A stretch of 64,000 bases of DNA from Pseudocoprococcus catus (GTDB lineage Bacteria > Bacillota > Clostridia > Lachnospirales > Lachnospiraceae): NCBI RefSeq assembly GCF_019734885.1, contig NZ_JAAXCM010000020.1, positions 148,800 through 212,799 on the forward strand, given 5' to 3'. A program made the position numbers and the translations under genes. Under the pieces are notes generated by a model. The model worked only from the letters and a program-made list of their open reading frames with translations. It searched no databases and was not told the origin of the DNA. The number at the start of each line of letters is the position of its first letter. Within the stretch, counting starts at the first letter, position 1. This document shows positions 1-11,354 of the stretch, piece after piece.

Positions 1-141
1 CCATGAACTATGTACCTTGAAAACTGCATATCAGAAACACATCAAGCCGTAAATCATCGAAAAGAAAAGATTTACAGATTTCAATGAAATCGAAGAAATA
101 GAACCGACCGCATCATGACGCTACATGGTGTGGGAACAAAA
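1..141 (+). other. 16S-23S internal transcribed spacer (3' part)
   Basis: This is the stretch directly before the 23S rRNA. It contains the typical Firmicute spacer phrase ending in GTACCTTGAAAACTGCATA. It has no tRNA gene in the visible part. The 16S gene itself lies before the window start. Positions 16-33 pair with 3154-3171 to enclose the 23S precursor. Confidence 0.85.
16..33 (+). other. 5' arm of 23S rRNA processing stem
   Basis: CTTGAAAACTGCATATCA pairs with 3154-3171 (TGATATGCAGTTTTGAAG) over 18 positions with one G-G mismatch at 19/3168. Long stems closing over the 23S precursor are normal RNase III or Mini-III substrates. The pairing is seen directly; the enzyme is inferred. Confidence 0.75.
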
Positions 142-3023
<2,882 letters not shown>

Positions 3024-3153
3024 TGAGACCTTAACGAAGGCGGAACGCAGTGGAGACTGAGTTTAGTTCGAAGGTCGTTCTCAGAGCGGAGCGAAGAGAA
3101 CATACCCGAAAAGAGCCAGAGTTAAGAGAGCGGTTCTATGGCAGAGTGTTTTA

Positions 3154-3171
3154 TGATATGCAGTTTTGAAG
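3154..3171 (+). other. 3' arm of 23S rRNA processing stem
   Basis: TGATATGCAGTTTTGAAG is the partner of 16-33. Its position 130 bases after the mature 3' end, and just before the terminator, shows that the primary transcript ends here without a 5S gene. Confidence 0.75.
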
Positions 3172-3181
3172 ATATGTAATA

Positions 3182-3221
3182 AAAAAAGACCAGAAGTCAC
3201 AAGATTTCTGGTCTTTTTTTG
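3182..3221 (+). terminator. rRNA operon intrinsic terminator
   Basis: AAAGACCAGAA and TTCTGGTCTTT form an 11 bp stem around a 10-base loop, followed by a run of seven T. It closes the rRNA operon straight after the 23S processing stem. Confidence 0.93.
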
Positions 3222-3259
3222 TGCAATTTGCGAAAATCAAAAAATCAACAATTTAGTTA

Positions 3260-3288
3260 TTGACATAAATAGTTAGCTAGGATATAAT
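3260..3288 (+). promoter_or_regulatory. Consensus sigma-A promoter for the acyl-CoA dehydrogenase gene
   Basis: TTGACA at 3260-3265 and TATAAT at 3283-3288 are both perfect and are separated by the ideal 17 bases. Such a promoter 60 bases before the start codon predicts very strong constitutive transcription. Confidence 0.9.
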
Positions 3289-3348
3289 TAGCACACAAAG
3301 TATTAGTAAGCTAAAAATGCTTCAACAAACTGAAAGGGGTTATAAGCA

Positions 3349-4494
3349 ATGATAGGGTTTAATTTAACAGAAGAACAGAAAGAAATGCAGGCATTTTACC
3401 GTAAGTTTTCTCAGGAACGCGTAAAAGCAGCAGCTGAGAAGATGGACGAAGAAGAGAAGATGGATATGGATCTCATCCATGAGATGCAGAGCCTGGGTAT
3501 GTTTGGTATTCCATTCTCAGAAGAAATCGGTGGTGCAGGCCTTGATGTTATGAACTATGTTCTTTTAATGGAAGAACTTTCCAAAGTTGATGCCAGCACA
3601 AGTATTACAGTATCTGTACATACTTCATTATGTGCATCCAGTATTGAAGAATTTGCAACACCTGAACAGAAAGAAAAATGGCTTCGTCCACTGGTTGACG
3701 GCAGCAAGATTGGATGCTTCGGTTTAACAGAGCCAGATGCAGGTTCTGACGTTGCAGGTGCTAGAACAGTTGCAGTTAAAGATGGCGATGAATATGTCAT
3801 CAACGGCAGCAAGATTTTCACAACAAACTCTGGATTTGCTGATACATTCCTTGTATTTGCTTTAACAGATAAAGAAGCTGGCCCTCACAAGGGTATGTCC
3901 GCTTTCCTTGTTGACAGAAACACACCAGGTATTTCCGTACAGCCAGATATCAAACGTATGGGTATCCGCGGTGCATCCAACTCAGAAGTTGTTTATACAG
4001 ATGTACGTGTACCTGCTGCTGATTTACTTGGTGGCGAAGGCAAAGGTTTCAAGATTGCTATGAAAGCACTTGACGGCGGCCGTATCGGTATTGCAGCTCA
4101 GTCTGTAGGTCTTGCTCAGGGCGCTTTAGACGAAGCAATCGCATACTGCAAAGAAAGAAAACAGTTTGGTAAACCAATTTCTGCATTCCAGAATACACAG
4201 TTCAGATTTGCAGAATTACAGGCTAGAATTGATGCAGCTCGTCTCCTGACATGGCGTGCAGCTACAGCTAAAGACAATGGCGAAGCATACAATGTATATG
4301 CAGCAGAAGCAAAACTGGTTGCATCTGATGTTGCTAACGATGTATGCCGTGCAGCTGTTCAGTTCATGGGCGGCTATGGCTACTGCCGTGAATACGGTGT
4401 TGAAAGAAAACTTCGTGATGTTAAGATTACAGAGATCTATGAAGGTACATCTGAAGTTATGAAGATGGTTATCGCAGGTGCATTACTCAGATAA
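3349..4494 (+). CDS. Acyl-CoA dehydrogenase, short-chain (butyryl-CoA dehydrogenase type)
   Basis: A 381-residue FAD flavoenzyme of the acyl-CoA dehydrogenase family. In anaerobes this type reduces crotonyl-CoA (or another short enoyl-CoA) with electrons from an Etf. The family signatures CFGLTEPDAGSD and LDGGRIGIAAQ are present, and the catalytic base is Glu365 in IYEGTSEV near the C-terminus. Length is normal. The start is ATG with AAAGGGG upstream. It stands alone between the rRNA terminator and its own terminator, without the usual thl-crt-hbd-etf partners, so it must use an Etf encoded elsewhere, perhaps the one at 23.9-25.7 kb. A second paralogue is at 22603. Codon use is that of a highly expressed gene. 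The exact acyl substrate cannot be read from sequence. Confidence 0.95.
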   Translation: MIGFNLTEEQKEMQAFYRKFSQERVKAAAEKMDEEEKMDMDLIHEMQSLGMFGIPFSEEIGGAGLDVMNYVLLMEELSKVDASTSITVSVHTSLCASSIEEFATPEQKEKWLRPLVDGSKIGCFGLTEPDAGSDVAGARTVAVKDGDEYVINGSKIFTTNSGFADTFLVFALTDKEAGPHKGMSAFLVDRNTPGISVQPDIKRMGIRGASNSEVVYTDVRVPAADLLGGEGKGFKIAMKALDGGRIGIAAQSVGLAQGALDEAIAYCKERKQFGKPISAFQNTQFRFAELQARIDAARLLTWRAATAKDNGEAYNVYAAEAKLVASDVANDVCRAAVQFMGGYGYCREYGVERKLRDVKITEIYEGTSEVMKMVIAGALLR

Positions 4495-4521
4495 TTGCAT
4501 CACTGATAATATAAAAATTAA

Positions 4522-4534
4522 TTCATGTGAAAAC
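4522..4534. repeat. Shared 13-base motif copy 1 (TTCATGTGAAAAC)
   Basis: The reverse complement, GTTTTCACATGAA, occurs again at 22516-22528, and 12 of its 13 bases recur at 23852-23863. All three sit next to acyl-CoA dehydrogenase genes. Function is unknown; it could be an operator or part of RNA folding. Confidence 0.45.
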
Positions 4535-4579
4535 AAAAAAACTCCCTAAAGTTAAAATGATTTAAAAGTAATGAACAGG

Positions 4580-4620
4580 ACTGGCAGTCGAAAGATTTGC
4601 CAGTTTTGTTTGTATTTTTG
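4580..4620 (+). terminator. Intrinsic terminator after the acyl-CoA dehydrogenase gene
   Basis: ACTGGCA and TGCCAGT pair around an 11-base loop and are followed by a T-rich tract (TTTTGTTTGTATTTTT). The stem is short but the tail is long, so it is a moderate terminator. Confidence 0.7.
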
Positions 4621-4660
4621 AAAAAATTTTCGAATAATTGTAAAAATTCACAAAAAAGAC

Positions 4661-4689
4661 TTGTATGAAGGGTAATAATGAGGTATAAT
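4661..4689 (+). promoter_or_regulatory. Promoter of the riboflavin operon
   Basis: TTGTAT (4661-4666) and TATAAT (4684-4689) are separated by 17 bases and lie about 20 bases before the FMN aptamer, so the transcript starts just ahead of the riboswitch. Confidence 0.8.
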
Positions 4690-4708
4690 AACACAGGAAA
4701 ATGAATAG

Positions 4709-4816
4709 AATCTTCAGGGCAGGGTGAGAGTCCCTACCGGTGGTAAAGCCCACGAGCCGCGAGGTTGATTCGGTGAGAGTCCGAAGCCGACAGTATAGTC
4801 TGGATGAAAGAAGATA
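4709..4816 (+). promoter_or_regulatory. FMN riboswitch (RFN element)
   Basis: This has the conserved RFN core: ATCTTCAGGGCAGGGTGAGA at the 5' side, then the ACCGGTGGT and AGCCCACGAGC joints, GATTCGGTGAGAGTCCGA, the CCGACAGT segment, and the closing strand GAAAGAAGAT. FMN binding is expected to shut off rib gene expression. It sits between a promoter and ribD, and two terminator-like hairpins follow. Confidence 0.97.
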
Positions 4817-4849
4817 AATTGACGTAAGTTTGTGACTGAATTTATTGAC

Positions 4850-4888
4850 TGCTCTGGTTAGTGTATATTGACCGGAGCATTTCTTTTA
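4850..4888 (+). terminator. First hairpin of the rib leader (candidate riboswitch terminator)
   Basis: TGCTCTGGT (4850-4858) pairs with ACCGGAGCA (4871-4879), with one G-T pair, followed by TTTCTTTT. It lies 34 bases after the aptamer and is the natural candidate for the FMN-controlled terminator. Confidence 0.65.
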
Positions 4889-4969
4889 TTATCGCATTGT
4901 ATGTACATCCGGTACATACAGTTTTGTTGCAAGTTGACTGCGCACTGCGCAATTGAATGTAAGTTGTGA

Positions 4970-5007
4970 TGCCTCTGAAGAATAGATTCAGGGGCATTTT
5001 ATCGTTT
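4970..5007 (+). terminator. Second hairpin of the rib leader
   Basis: TGCCTCTGAA (4970-4979) pairs with TTCAGGGGCA (4987-4996) over 10 bp with one G-T pair and is followed by TTTTATCGTTT. It stands 55 bases before the ribD start. Two terminator-like hairpins after a single FMN aptamer is more than the usual design. Confidence 0.6.
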
Positions 5008-5060
5008 CGCAGGAAATTTTTTCTATAAATTATAACGTAGATGATAAGGGGTTGAAGAAT

Positions 5061-6176
5061 ATGACAGACAGAGATCAGGAAGATCGTCAGTATATGCAGA
5101 TGGCGCTTGATATGGCAAAGCTTGGGCGTGGTTATACAAACCCTAATCCAATGGTGGGTGCCGTGATTGTTAAAGAGGGCAAGGTGATCGCAAAGGGCTA
5201 TCATCATTGCTGCGGTCAGGGACATGCTGAGGTTGAGGCATTTAAGGATGCCGGTGATCAGGATGTAACAGGAGCAACCATTTACGTCACGCTGGAACCG
5301 TGTTCTCATTATGGCAAGACACCGCCTTGTGCGGATAAGATCATTGAGAAAAAGATCGGACGTGTTGTTGTCGGTGCCCTTGATCCGAACCCTCTGGTGG
5401 CAGGACGGGGAATTGAGAAAATCCGCAATGCCGGTATCGAAGTAAAGACCGGTGTTCTTGCAGAAGAAAGCATCAAACTCAATGAGATTTTTATGAAATA
5501 TATTGTGAACAAAGAGCCTTTTGTTCTGTATAAATCAGCAATGTCACTGGACGGAAAGATTGCAACATCAACAGGAGAATCACAGTGGATTTCCTGCGAA
5601 GCGTCAAGGCGGGAAGTGCATGAACTCAGACATCAGTATATGGCGATCATGGTTGGTTCACAGACAGTTCTGGATGACGATCCGATGCTGAATTGCAGAT
5701 TGATTGAAGGAAAGGATCCAATCAGGGTTGTGGTTGATTCTGCATTGCGTATTCCTATGACTGCCAGACTGGTGAAAACTGCCAGAGATATCAGAACGAT
5801 TGTGGCATGTACGCCGAGAGCTGATGAGAAGAAAATCAGAGATCTGCAGAATGCAGGTGTTGAGATATTAATTATTGAAGAAAAAGACGGCCATGTGGAT
5901 CTGAAGAAACTGACGGAAGAACTGGGACGTATGCAGATTGACAGTATTTTGCTGGAAGGTGGAGCAACGCTTGCGGCGGCAGCTTTTGAGTCTGGAATTA
6001 TTGACAAGGTTCAGATGTATATTGCACCGATGATCATTGGTGGCAATGCGGCAAGGACGCCTGTAGGCGGCAATGGAATTGAACATCTCACGGATGCCTG
6101 GCAGCTTACAGGCATAACAGCGAGAAACATAGGCAATGATATATGTATCACTGGCTATATCAGACAGGAGGCATGA
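5061..6176 (+). CDS. ribD: Bifunctional riboflavin biosynthesis deaminase/reductase RibD
   Basis: A 371-residue cytosolic enzyme for steps two and three of riboflavin synthesis: deamination of the pyrimidine from GTP cyclohydrolase II, then NADPH-dependent reduction of the ribose side chain. The N-terminal zinc deaminase domain (about 1-145) has HAE and the PCSHYGKTPPC motif; the C-terminal reductase domain (about 150-365) begins at the SLDGKIA motif. The ATG at 5061 was chosen because AAGGGG ends 9 bases before it; an in-frame TTG at 5052 touches the ribosome site and is unlikely. First gene of ribD-ribE-ribBA-ribH, controlled by the FMN riboswitch. Confidence 0.97.
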   Translation: MTDRDQEDRQYMQMALDMAKLGRGYTNPNPMVGAVIVKEGKVIAKGYHHCCGQGHAEVEAFKDAGDQDVTGATIYVTLEPCSHYGKTPPCADKIIEKKIGRVVVGALDPNPLVAGRGIEKIRNAGIEVKTGVLAEESIKLNEIFMKYIVNKEPFVLYKSAMSLDGKIATSTGESQWISCEASRREVHELRHQYMAIMVGSQTVLDDDPMLNCRLIEGKDPIRVVVDSALRIPMTARLVKTARDIRTIVACTPRADEKKIRDLQNAGVEILIIEEKDGHVDLKKLTEELGRMQIDSILLEGGATLAAAAFESGIIDKVQMYIAPMIIGGNAARTPVGGNGIEHLTDAWQLTGITARNIGNDICITGYIRQEA

Positions 6177-6177
6177 T

Positions 6178-6837
6178 ATGTTTACAGGTATTATAGAAGA
6201 AATCGGGACAGTCAAGCAGCTTGTACCGGGAAAGGTATCTTACCGGCTGACGGTGAGTGCCGGTAAAGTACTGGAAGGGACTCAGGTCGGCGACAGCATT
6301 GCGACTAACGGTATCTGTCTGACAGTAACAGCAATCCACGGTAATAATTTTGATGCGGATGTGATGGCGGAGACTGTCAGAAGAACGAATTTTTCTTCAC
6401 TGCATGCAGGAAGCCGGGTGAATCTTGAACGTGCATTGACACCGATGAGCCGGTTAGGCGGACATATTGTCAGCGGACATATTGATGGAACTGGTACAAT
6501 TTCCGATATGACACGAGAAGATAATGCAGTGTGGGTGACTGTACAGACAAAGCCTGATCTGCTGAAGTATATGATAGAGAAGGGCTCCATTGCCATTGAC
6601 GGCGTGAGTCTGACCATTGCCTATGTGGATGGCAGCTGTTTCAAGGTATCTGTTATTCCACATACAGGGGAAGAAACCATTTTACTTAAGAAAAAACCGG
6701 GAGATACAGTCAATCTTGAGTGTGATCTCATTGGTAAATATGTCGAGAAATTATTACTCGGCAAAGCGGAAGAAGAGAAACAGACGGCTTCCGGCGGCAT
6801 TACAGAAGCATTTCTGGCAGAAAACGGATTTATGTAG
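6178..6837 (+). CDS. ribE: Riboflavin synthase, alpha chain
   Basis: A 219-residue enzyme that dismutates two 6,7-dimethyl-8-ribityllumazine molecules into riboflavin. It has the twofold-repeated lumazine-binding fold: MFTGIIEE at the start of repeat one, and a second barrel starting near residue 97 ([13 protein letters not shown]). The start is the ATG one base after the ribD stop, with AGGAGG six bases upstream inside the ribD end; a longer frame starting in ribD adds only non-family residues. It is tightly coupled to ribD. Confidence 0.97.
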   Translation: MFTGIIEEIGTVKQLVPGKVSYRLTVSAGKVLEGTQVGDSIATNGICLTVTAIHGNNFDADVMAETVRRTNFSSLHAGSRVNLERALTPMSRLGGHIVSGHIDGTGTISDMTREDNAVWVTVQTKPDLLKYMIEKGSIAIDGVSLTIAYVDGSCFKVSVIPHTGEETILLKKKPGDTVNLECDLIGKYVEKLLLGKAEEEKQTASGGITEAFLAENGFM

Positions 6838-6851
6838 GAGGAATTATAGAA

Positions 6852-8105
6852 ATGAAGGAATTTGATCCAGTAGAGGAAGTCATCGAGGCTGTTCGTGGCG
6901 GCAAAATTGTTGTGGTTATGGACGATGAAGATAGAGAAAATGAAGGAGATGTGATTTGTGCTGCAGAGTTTGCAACACCTGAGAATGTGAATTTTATGGC
7001 ATCCTATGCCAAAGGTCTGATTTGTATGCCTATGCACGTAGATTATGTGGAAAAACTTGGTCTGGATATGATGTGCTCAGTGAATACAGATAATCATGGT
7101 ACAGCATTTACAGAATCCATCGATTACAAAGACACAGCAACAGGCATCTCTGCTTTTGAGCGTTCCATGACAGCCATGAAGGTTGTTGAAGATGGTGCAA
7201 AACCGGAAGATTTCAGAAGACCGGGGCATATGTTCCCACTGGTTGCCAAAAAGGGCGGTATCTTTGAACGTCCGGGACATACAGAGGTGACTGTTGACCT
7301 GATGGAGATGGCGGGACTTAAGAAAGTTGGTCTTTGCTGTGAAATCATGAAGGATGACGGCACGATGGCAAGAAGAGATGATCTGTTGGCATTTGCAGAA
7401 GAACATGATTTGAAGATCTGTACAATTGCGCAGATCAAGCGATACAGAAAAGAACATGAGAAATTGGTTGAATGTGTGGCAAAGGCAAAACTTCCGACAA
7501 AATACGGCGATTTCATGATGTATGGCTATATCAACAAGCTGAATGGTGAACATCATGTGGCACTGGTTAAGGGTGAAATCGGCGATGGCAAGGCTGTATT
7601 ATGTCGTGTCCATTCAGAATGCCTGACAGGTGATGCGTTTGGCTCACAGAAATGTGACTGCGGTGAACAGCTCCAGACAGCACTTCGTATGATTGAAAAG
7701 GAAGGCCGAGGGGTATTGTTATATCTGAGACAGGAAGGCCGAGGCATTGGCCTGATCAACAAGATCAAAGCCTATGCACTGCAGGATCAGGGATATGATA
7801 CGATTCAGGCCAATATTATGCTTGGTTTCCCGGCAGATATGAGAGACTATACCATCGGTTCCCAGATTCTTGAGGATCTCGGTGTTCATGAACTGAGACT
7901 GATGACCAACAATCCTGAAAAGATTGATGGTATTGCAGCCTTTGACCTGAAGATTATTGAAAGAGTCCCGATCCAGATGAAATTAGGCAAAAATGATGCT
8001 TTCTATCTTTTAACAAAGAAAGAGAAGATGGGCCATCTTCTGACATATCCGATGACACTGGAAGAGGAAGAACAGGCGAAAAAAGACAACAAGGATAACA
8101 AATAA
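6852..8105 (+). CDS. ribBA: Bifunctional DHBP synthase / GTP cyclohydrolase II RibBA
   Basis: A 417-residue fusion feeding both branches of riboflavin synthesis. Residues about 1-203 are 3,4-dihydroxy-2-butanone-4-phosphate synthase ([10 protein letters not shown] binding loop, [19 protein letters not shown]). Residues about 208-400 are GTP cyclohydrolase II with the zinc site C-x10-CDC ([19 protein letters not shown]) and the [13 protein letters not shown] motif. The start is the ATG after an AGGAGG site. It follows ribE by 14 bases in the same operon. Both halves look complete. Confidence 0.97.
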   Translation: MKEFDPVEEVIEAVRGGKIVVVMDDEDRENEGDVICAAEFATPENVNFMASYAKGLICMPMHVDYVEKLGLDMMCSVNTDNHGTAFTESIDYKDTATGISAFERSMTAMKVVEDGAKPEDFRRPGHMFPLVAKKGGIFERPGHTEVTVDLMEMAGLKKVGLCCEIMKDDGTMARRDDLLAFAEEHDLKICTIAQIKRYRKEHEKLVECVAKAKLPTKYGDFMMYGYINKLNGEHHVALVKGEIGDGKAVLCRVHSECLTGDAFGSQKCDCGEQLQTALRMIEKEGRGVLLYLRQEGRGIGLINKIKAYALQDQGYDTIQANIMLGFPADMRDYTIGSQILEDLGVHELRLMTNNPEKIDGIAAFDLKIIERVPIQMKLGKNDAFYLLTKKEKMGHLLTYPMTLEEEEQAKKDNKDNK

Positions 8106-8137
8106 ATTATTTATATAAAATGAAAGGAAGTATAGAG

Positions 8138-8599
8138 ATGAACGTATTAGAAGGAAAATTAGTCGCAGAGGGCATGAAGATTGGTATTGTATGCGCACGT
8201 TTTAATGAATTTATTACATCCAAACTGCTTGGCGGTGCCATGGATGCACTTGTAAGACATGGTGTTGCTGACAGCGATGTTGATGTGGCATGGGTACCGG
8301 GAGCATTTGAAATTCCTCTGGCTGCTCAGAAGATGGCTGCAACAGGAAAATATGATGCGATCCTTTGCCTTGGTGCGGTTATCAAAGGTTCTACATCTCA
8401 TTATGATTATGTATGTGCAGAAGTATCCAAAGGTATTGCAACTGTTTCATTATCTTCAGGTCTTCCGGTTCTCTTCGGTGTTCTGACAACAGATAATATT
8501 GAACAGGCAATTGAAAGAGCCGGTACAAAAGCAGGCAATAAGGGCTATGATGTTGCTGTTAGTGCAATTGAAATGGTCAATCTGTTCAAAAATATGTAA
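8138..8599 (+). CDS. ribH: 6,7-dimethyl-8-ribityllumazine synthase
   Basis: A 153-residue subunit that condenses the DHBP product with the pyrimidine intermediate to form lumazine; family members assemble into 60-mers or pentamers. The motifs [21 protein letters not shown] and [15 protein letters not shown] carry the active-site residues including the catalytic His. The ATG at 8138 is used because AAAGGAAG lies 7 bases upstream; an upstream ATG at 8120 would place the ribosome site inside the gene. Last gene of the rib operon, followed by a strong terminator. Confidence 0.97.
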   Translation: MNVLEGKLVAEGMKIGIVCARFNEFITSKLLGGAMDALVRHGVADSDVDVAWVPGAFEIPLAAQKMAATGKYDAILCLGAVIKGSTSHYDYVCAEVSKGIATVSLSSGLPVLFGVLTTDNIEQAIERAGTKAGNKGYDVAVSAIEMVNLFKNM

Positions 8600-8640
8600 A
8601 AATATCAACAAATATACAGCGTAATGCTATATTACCTCAA

Positions 8641-8674
8641 AATACCTGTCAGATTGATCTGACAGGTATTTTTT
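8641..8674 (+). terminator. Intrinsic terminator of the rib operon
   Basis: ATACCTGTCAGA and TCTGACAGGTAT form a perfect 12 bp stem with a TTGA loop, followed by six T. The rest of the 200 bases up to the next gene shows only weak promoter elements. Confidence 0.95.
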
Positions 8675-8820
8675 GCATCCAAACTGACCATGAAAAAAGA
8701 GAAAATACTAAAAAATGTTGTTCAATCTGCAAAGAAAATTGGAAAAAGAGAAAAGTCAACAAAGTTCCGGGAGTTTCTTTGGACAAAGCATCCATGGCTC
8801 TTTTGTCAAAAGTGTTGTAG

Positions 8821-8826
8821 TATAAT
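8821..8826 (+). promoter_or_regulatory. Probable -10 element before the ABC ATPase gene
   Basis: TATAAT is seen 50 bases before the start codon. No good -35 box lies at 16-18 bases (a TTGTCA at 8803 is too close), so the promoter may depend on an activator. Weakly supported. Confidence 0.4.
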
Positions 8827-8876
8827 AACAGTTATGACGATGAAGCAGTAGCGATACTGATTGTGAGGAGGAGCTT

Positions 8877-9986
8877 ATGGCAAGTTTATCATTAAGAAAT
8901 ATTTATAAAGTGTATCCAAACGGATTTAATGCAGTTAAAGATTTTAACCTTGAAATTGAAGACAAAGAATTTATTATTTTCGTTGGTCCTTCCGGCTGCG
9001 GTAAATCAACAACACTTCGTATGATTGCAGGTCTTGAGGAAATCTCAAAAGGTGAGCTTTACATTGACGGCAAATTAGTCAATGATGTAGAACCCAAGGA
9101 CAGAGATATTGCAATGGTATTCCAGAGCTATGCACTGTATCCGCATATGTCCATTTATGATAACATGGCATTTGGTCTGAAGCTGCGTAAGATGCCAAAG
9201 GCTGAAATTGATAAACGAGTAAGAGAAGCGGCAAGAATTCTTGATATTGAACATTTGCTTGACAGAAAACCGAAGCTGCTGTCCGGCGGACAGAGACAGC
9301 GTGTGGCAATGGGACGTGCCATTGTCCGTGAACCGAAGGTATTCCTGATGGATGAACCGCTTTCCAATCTGGATGCGAAGCTGCGTGTTCAGATGCGTCT
9401 TGAGATTTCAAAACTTCATCAGAGACTGCAATCTACCATCATCTACGTTACCCATGATCAGACTGAGGCGATGACATTGGGAACAAGAATTGTTGTTATG
9501 AAAGACGGCGTGATCCAGCAGGTGGATTCTCCTCAGAATCTTTATGATTATCCGGACAATCTTTTTGTAGCAGGCTTTATCGGTTCACCGCAGATGAACT
9601 TCATTGATGCAACAGTTGTTAAGGAAGGCGGAGAATTGTTCCTTGAATATGGTAATCATCACAGAGTGATCCTTACACCAGAGAGGGCAGCGAAACTGGC
9701 AGATTATGTCGGTAGGGAAGTGACATTTGGTATTCGTCCGGAAGATGTTTTTGCATCTGAGAAGTATGAAGCCGCACATGAACACAATACGGTAGAAGCA
9801 AGTGTACGTGTATTTGAGATGCTGGGTGCAGAGGTGTTCTTGTATCTGACAGTGGATGGATTTGATGTGACATGCCGTGAACATCCAAGTACAAAGGCTA
9901 AACCGGGTGATATCATGAGTATTTCTTTTGATGTGAATAAGATCCATGTCTTTGACAAAGAGACACAGATGACTATTACCAACTAG
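8877..9986 (+). CDS. Sugar ABC transporter ATP-binding protein (MsmK/UgpC type)
   Basis: A 369-residue ATPase that energises carbohydrate importers of the CUT1 class. Walker A GPSGCGKST (about residues 38-46), Q-loop, signature LSGGQRQR, Walker B VFLMDEPLSNLDAK and the switch VTHDQ are intact. The C-terminal third is the regulatory TOBE/OB domain. GAGGAG precedes the ATG. No permease or binding protein is adjacent, which is typical of MsmK-like ATPases shared by several dispersed sugar transporters. Terminators on both sides mark it as monocistronic. The family is certain; the sugar is unknown. Confidence 0.95.
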   Translation: MASLSLRNIYKVYPNGFNAVKDFNLEIEDKEFIIFVGPSGCGKSTTLRMIAGLEEISKGELYIDGKLVNDVEPKDRDIAMVFQSYALYPHMSIYDNMAFGLKLRKMPKAEIDKRVREAARILDIEHLLDRKPKLLSGGQRQRVAMGRAIVREPKVFLMDEPLSNLDAKLRVQMRLEISKLHQRLQSTIIYVTHDQTEAMTLGTRIVVMKDGVIQQVDSPQNLYDYPDNLFVAGFIGSPQMNFIDATVVKEGGELFLEYGNHHRVILTPERAAKLADYVGREVTFGIRPEDVFASEKYEAAHEHNTVEASVRVFEMLGAEVFLYLTVDGFDVTCREHPSTKAKPGDIMSISFDVNKIHVFDKETQMTITN

Positions 9987-10007
9987 ATAAAGAATTTTAA
10001 CAATTTT

Positions 10008-10038
10008 AGAGGGAATGCAGGTTGTATTCCCTCTTTTT
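10008..10038 (+). terminator. Intrinsic terminator after the ABC ATPase gene
   Basis: AGAGGGAAT pairs with ATTCCCTCT across a nine-base loop, followed by a T5 tract. Confidence 0.9.
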
Positions 10039-10096
10039 ATGGTTTATGATTATAGCAGCTCAAAATCAGATAACAGAAGAAAAGGAGGAGTTGCAG

Positions 10097-11185
10097 ATGG
10101 CATATAATCAGATGCTGCAAAGTACGATTGAAGGGGTTAAATCCATTGCCAGAACCGATCTGTGTCTGATGGACACAGAGGGCAATGTGATTGCGGCTAC
10201 CAATGAGGATGCACAGCAGTACAAAGAATCTGTATTGGCATTTGTTGATTCACCTGCAGAAATTCAGGTTGTACAGGGATATCAGTACTTTAAAATTATG
10301 GATGGCACAAGTGTTGAATATGTCATGCTGATTCACGGTGATGGTGATGATATTTATACGATCGGTAAACTGGTGGCATTTCAGATCCAGAATTTATTGT
10401 CCGCATACAAGGAAAAGTATGACAAAGAGAATTTTATTAAAAATGTTCTTCTGGACAATATGCTGTTGGTGGATATTTATAATAAAGCAAAGAAGCTGCA
10501 TATAGAAGCAGAGGCCAGAAGACTGGTATTTGTCATTGAGACAAACAAACATCGTGACAGCAATGCCATGGAAGTGATGAAGAGTTTATTTACAGGCAGA
10601 CATGGTGCTTATATTACAGCGGTGGATGAAGAGAATATTATTCTTGTGAAAGAGTTAGAAAAGCGTGATACTTATGAGGAGATGCATCAACTGGCCAAAA
10701 CGATTGTCGATCTGTTGAATACAGAAGCCATGATCAATGCCAAAATTGCCTACGGTACCGTTGTGCAGAATATCAAGGATATTTCCAGATCTTACAATGA
10801 AGCGAAAATGGCAATGGATGTGGGGAAGATTTTCTACGATGAGAAATCCGTGATCGCATATAATAAGCTTGGCATTGGGCGATTGATTTATCAGCTGCCG
10901 ATCCCGCTGTGCAAAATGTTTATGGATGAGGTTTTTCCGGGCACAACACCGGATGAATTTGATGAGGAAACATTATTAACGATTCGTAAATTTTTTGACA
11001 ATAGCCTGAATGTATCTGAGACTGCAAGACAATTGTATATCCACAGGAATACGCTTGTATACCGCCTTGACAAGGTAAATAAGGCCACAGGTTTGGATCT
11101 GAGGGTATTTGAAGATGCCATTACCTTTGAGATTGCGCTGATGGTTGTGCGTTATATGAATTACATGGAAAGAAAGCATTACTAA
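10097..11185 (+). CDS. CdaR/PucR-family transcriptional regulator
   Basis: A 362-residue protein of the sugar-diacid regulator type. The N-terminal part looks like a sensor domain, and the C-terminus has the PucR-type helix-turn-helix (NVSETARQLYIHRNTLVYRL, about residues 310-330). Such proteins activate carbohydrate or purine catabolism genes, or act as general regulators; the target here is unknown. The ATG at 10097 follows AAAGGAGGAG by 6 bases; the frame is open further upstream, but that part runs through the preceding terminator. It sits between the shared sugar ATPase and apbE, but both junctions look transcriptionally separate. Confidence 0.88.
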   Translation: MAYNQMLQSTIEGVKSIARTDLCLMDTEGNVIAATNEDAQQYKESVLAFVDSPAEIQVVQGYQYFKIMDGTSVEYVMLIHGDGDDIYTIGKLVAFQIQNLLSAYKEKYDKENFIKNVLLDNMLLVDIYNKAKKLHIEAEARRLVFVIETNKHRDSNAMEVMKSLFTGRHGAYITAVDEENIILVKELEKRDTYEEMHQLAKTIVDLLNTEAMINAKIAYGTVVQNIKDISRSYNEAKMAMDVGKIFYDEKSVIAYNKLGIGRLIYQLPIPLCKMFMDEVFPGTTPDEFDEETLLTIRKFFDNSLNVSETARQLYIHRNTLVYRLDKVNKATGLDLRVFEDAITFEIALMVVRYMNYMERKHY

Positions 11186-11254
11186 TTTTGTCCATGAAAA
11201 AAAGTGATTTAATGATGAAACTTTGCATTTTTACTTAAAATTTGTAAAGTGTGC

Positions 11255-11283
11255 TTGAAATTGTCGGGCTTACATAGTAAAAT
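11255..11283 (+). promoter_or_regulatory. Promoter of apbE (and possibly rnf)
   Basis: TTGAAA (11255-11260) and TAAAAT (11278-11283) are separated by 17 bases. The twin palindromes start two bases after the -10 box, so a bound protein would block transcription. Confidence 0.72.
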
Positions 11284-11284
11284 G

Positions 11285-11317
11285 TGTATAGTATACACAA
11301 GGTTTGTATACTATACA
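11285..11317. promoter_or_regulatory. Twin palindromic operator before apbE-rnf
   Basis: TGTATAGTATACA (11285-11297) and its reverse complement TGTATACTATACA (11305-11317) are each perfect palindromes around one central base. Their centres are 20 bases apart, about two helical turns, on the same DNA face. As RNA the two could also form one 13 bp hairpin. The regulator is unknown; the position just after the -10 box suggests a repressor. Confidence 0.7.
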
Positions 11318-11354
11318 ATTTACGTGTTAAAAATGTAACAATGAGGTGCATATT

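Noticed and set aside
3024-3150. A GTTCGAA phrase near 3090 suggested a tRNA T-loop or a 5S gene
   Set aside because: No acceptor stem, anticodon arm or CCA can be built around it, and none of the conserved 5S blocks is present; the segment only forms hairpins of the rRNA tail.
5052-5060. TTG start giving ribD three extra residues
   Set aside because: The TTG directly abuts the AAGGGG ribosome site, leaving no spacing; the ATG at 5061 is properly spaced.
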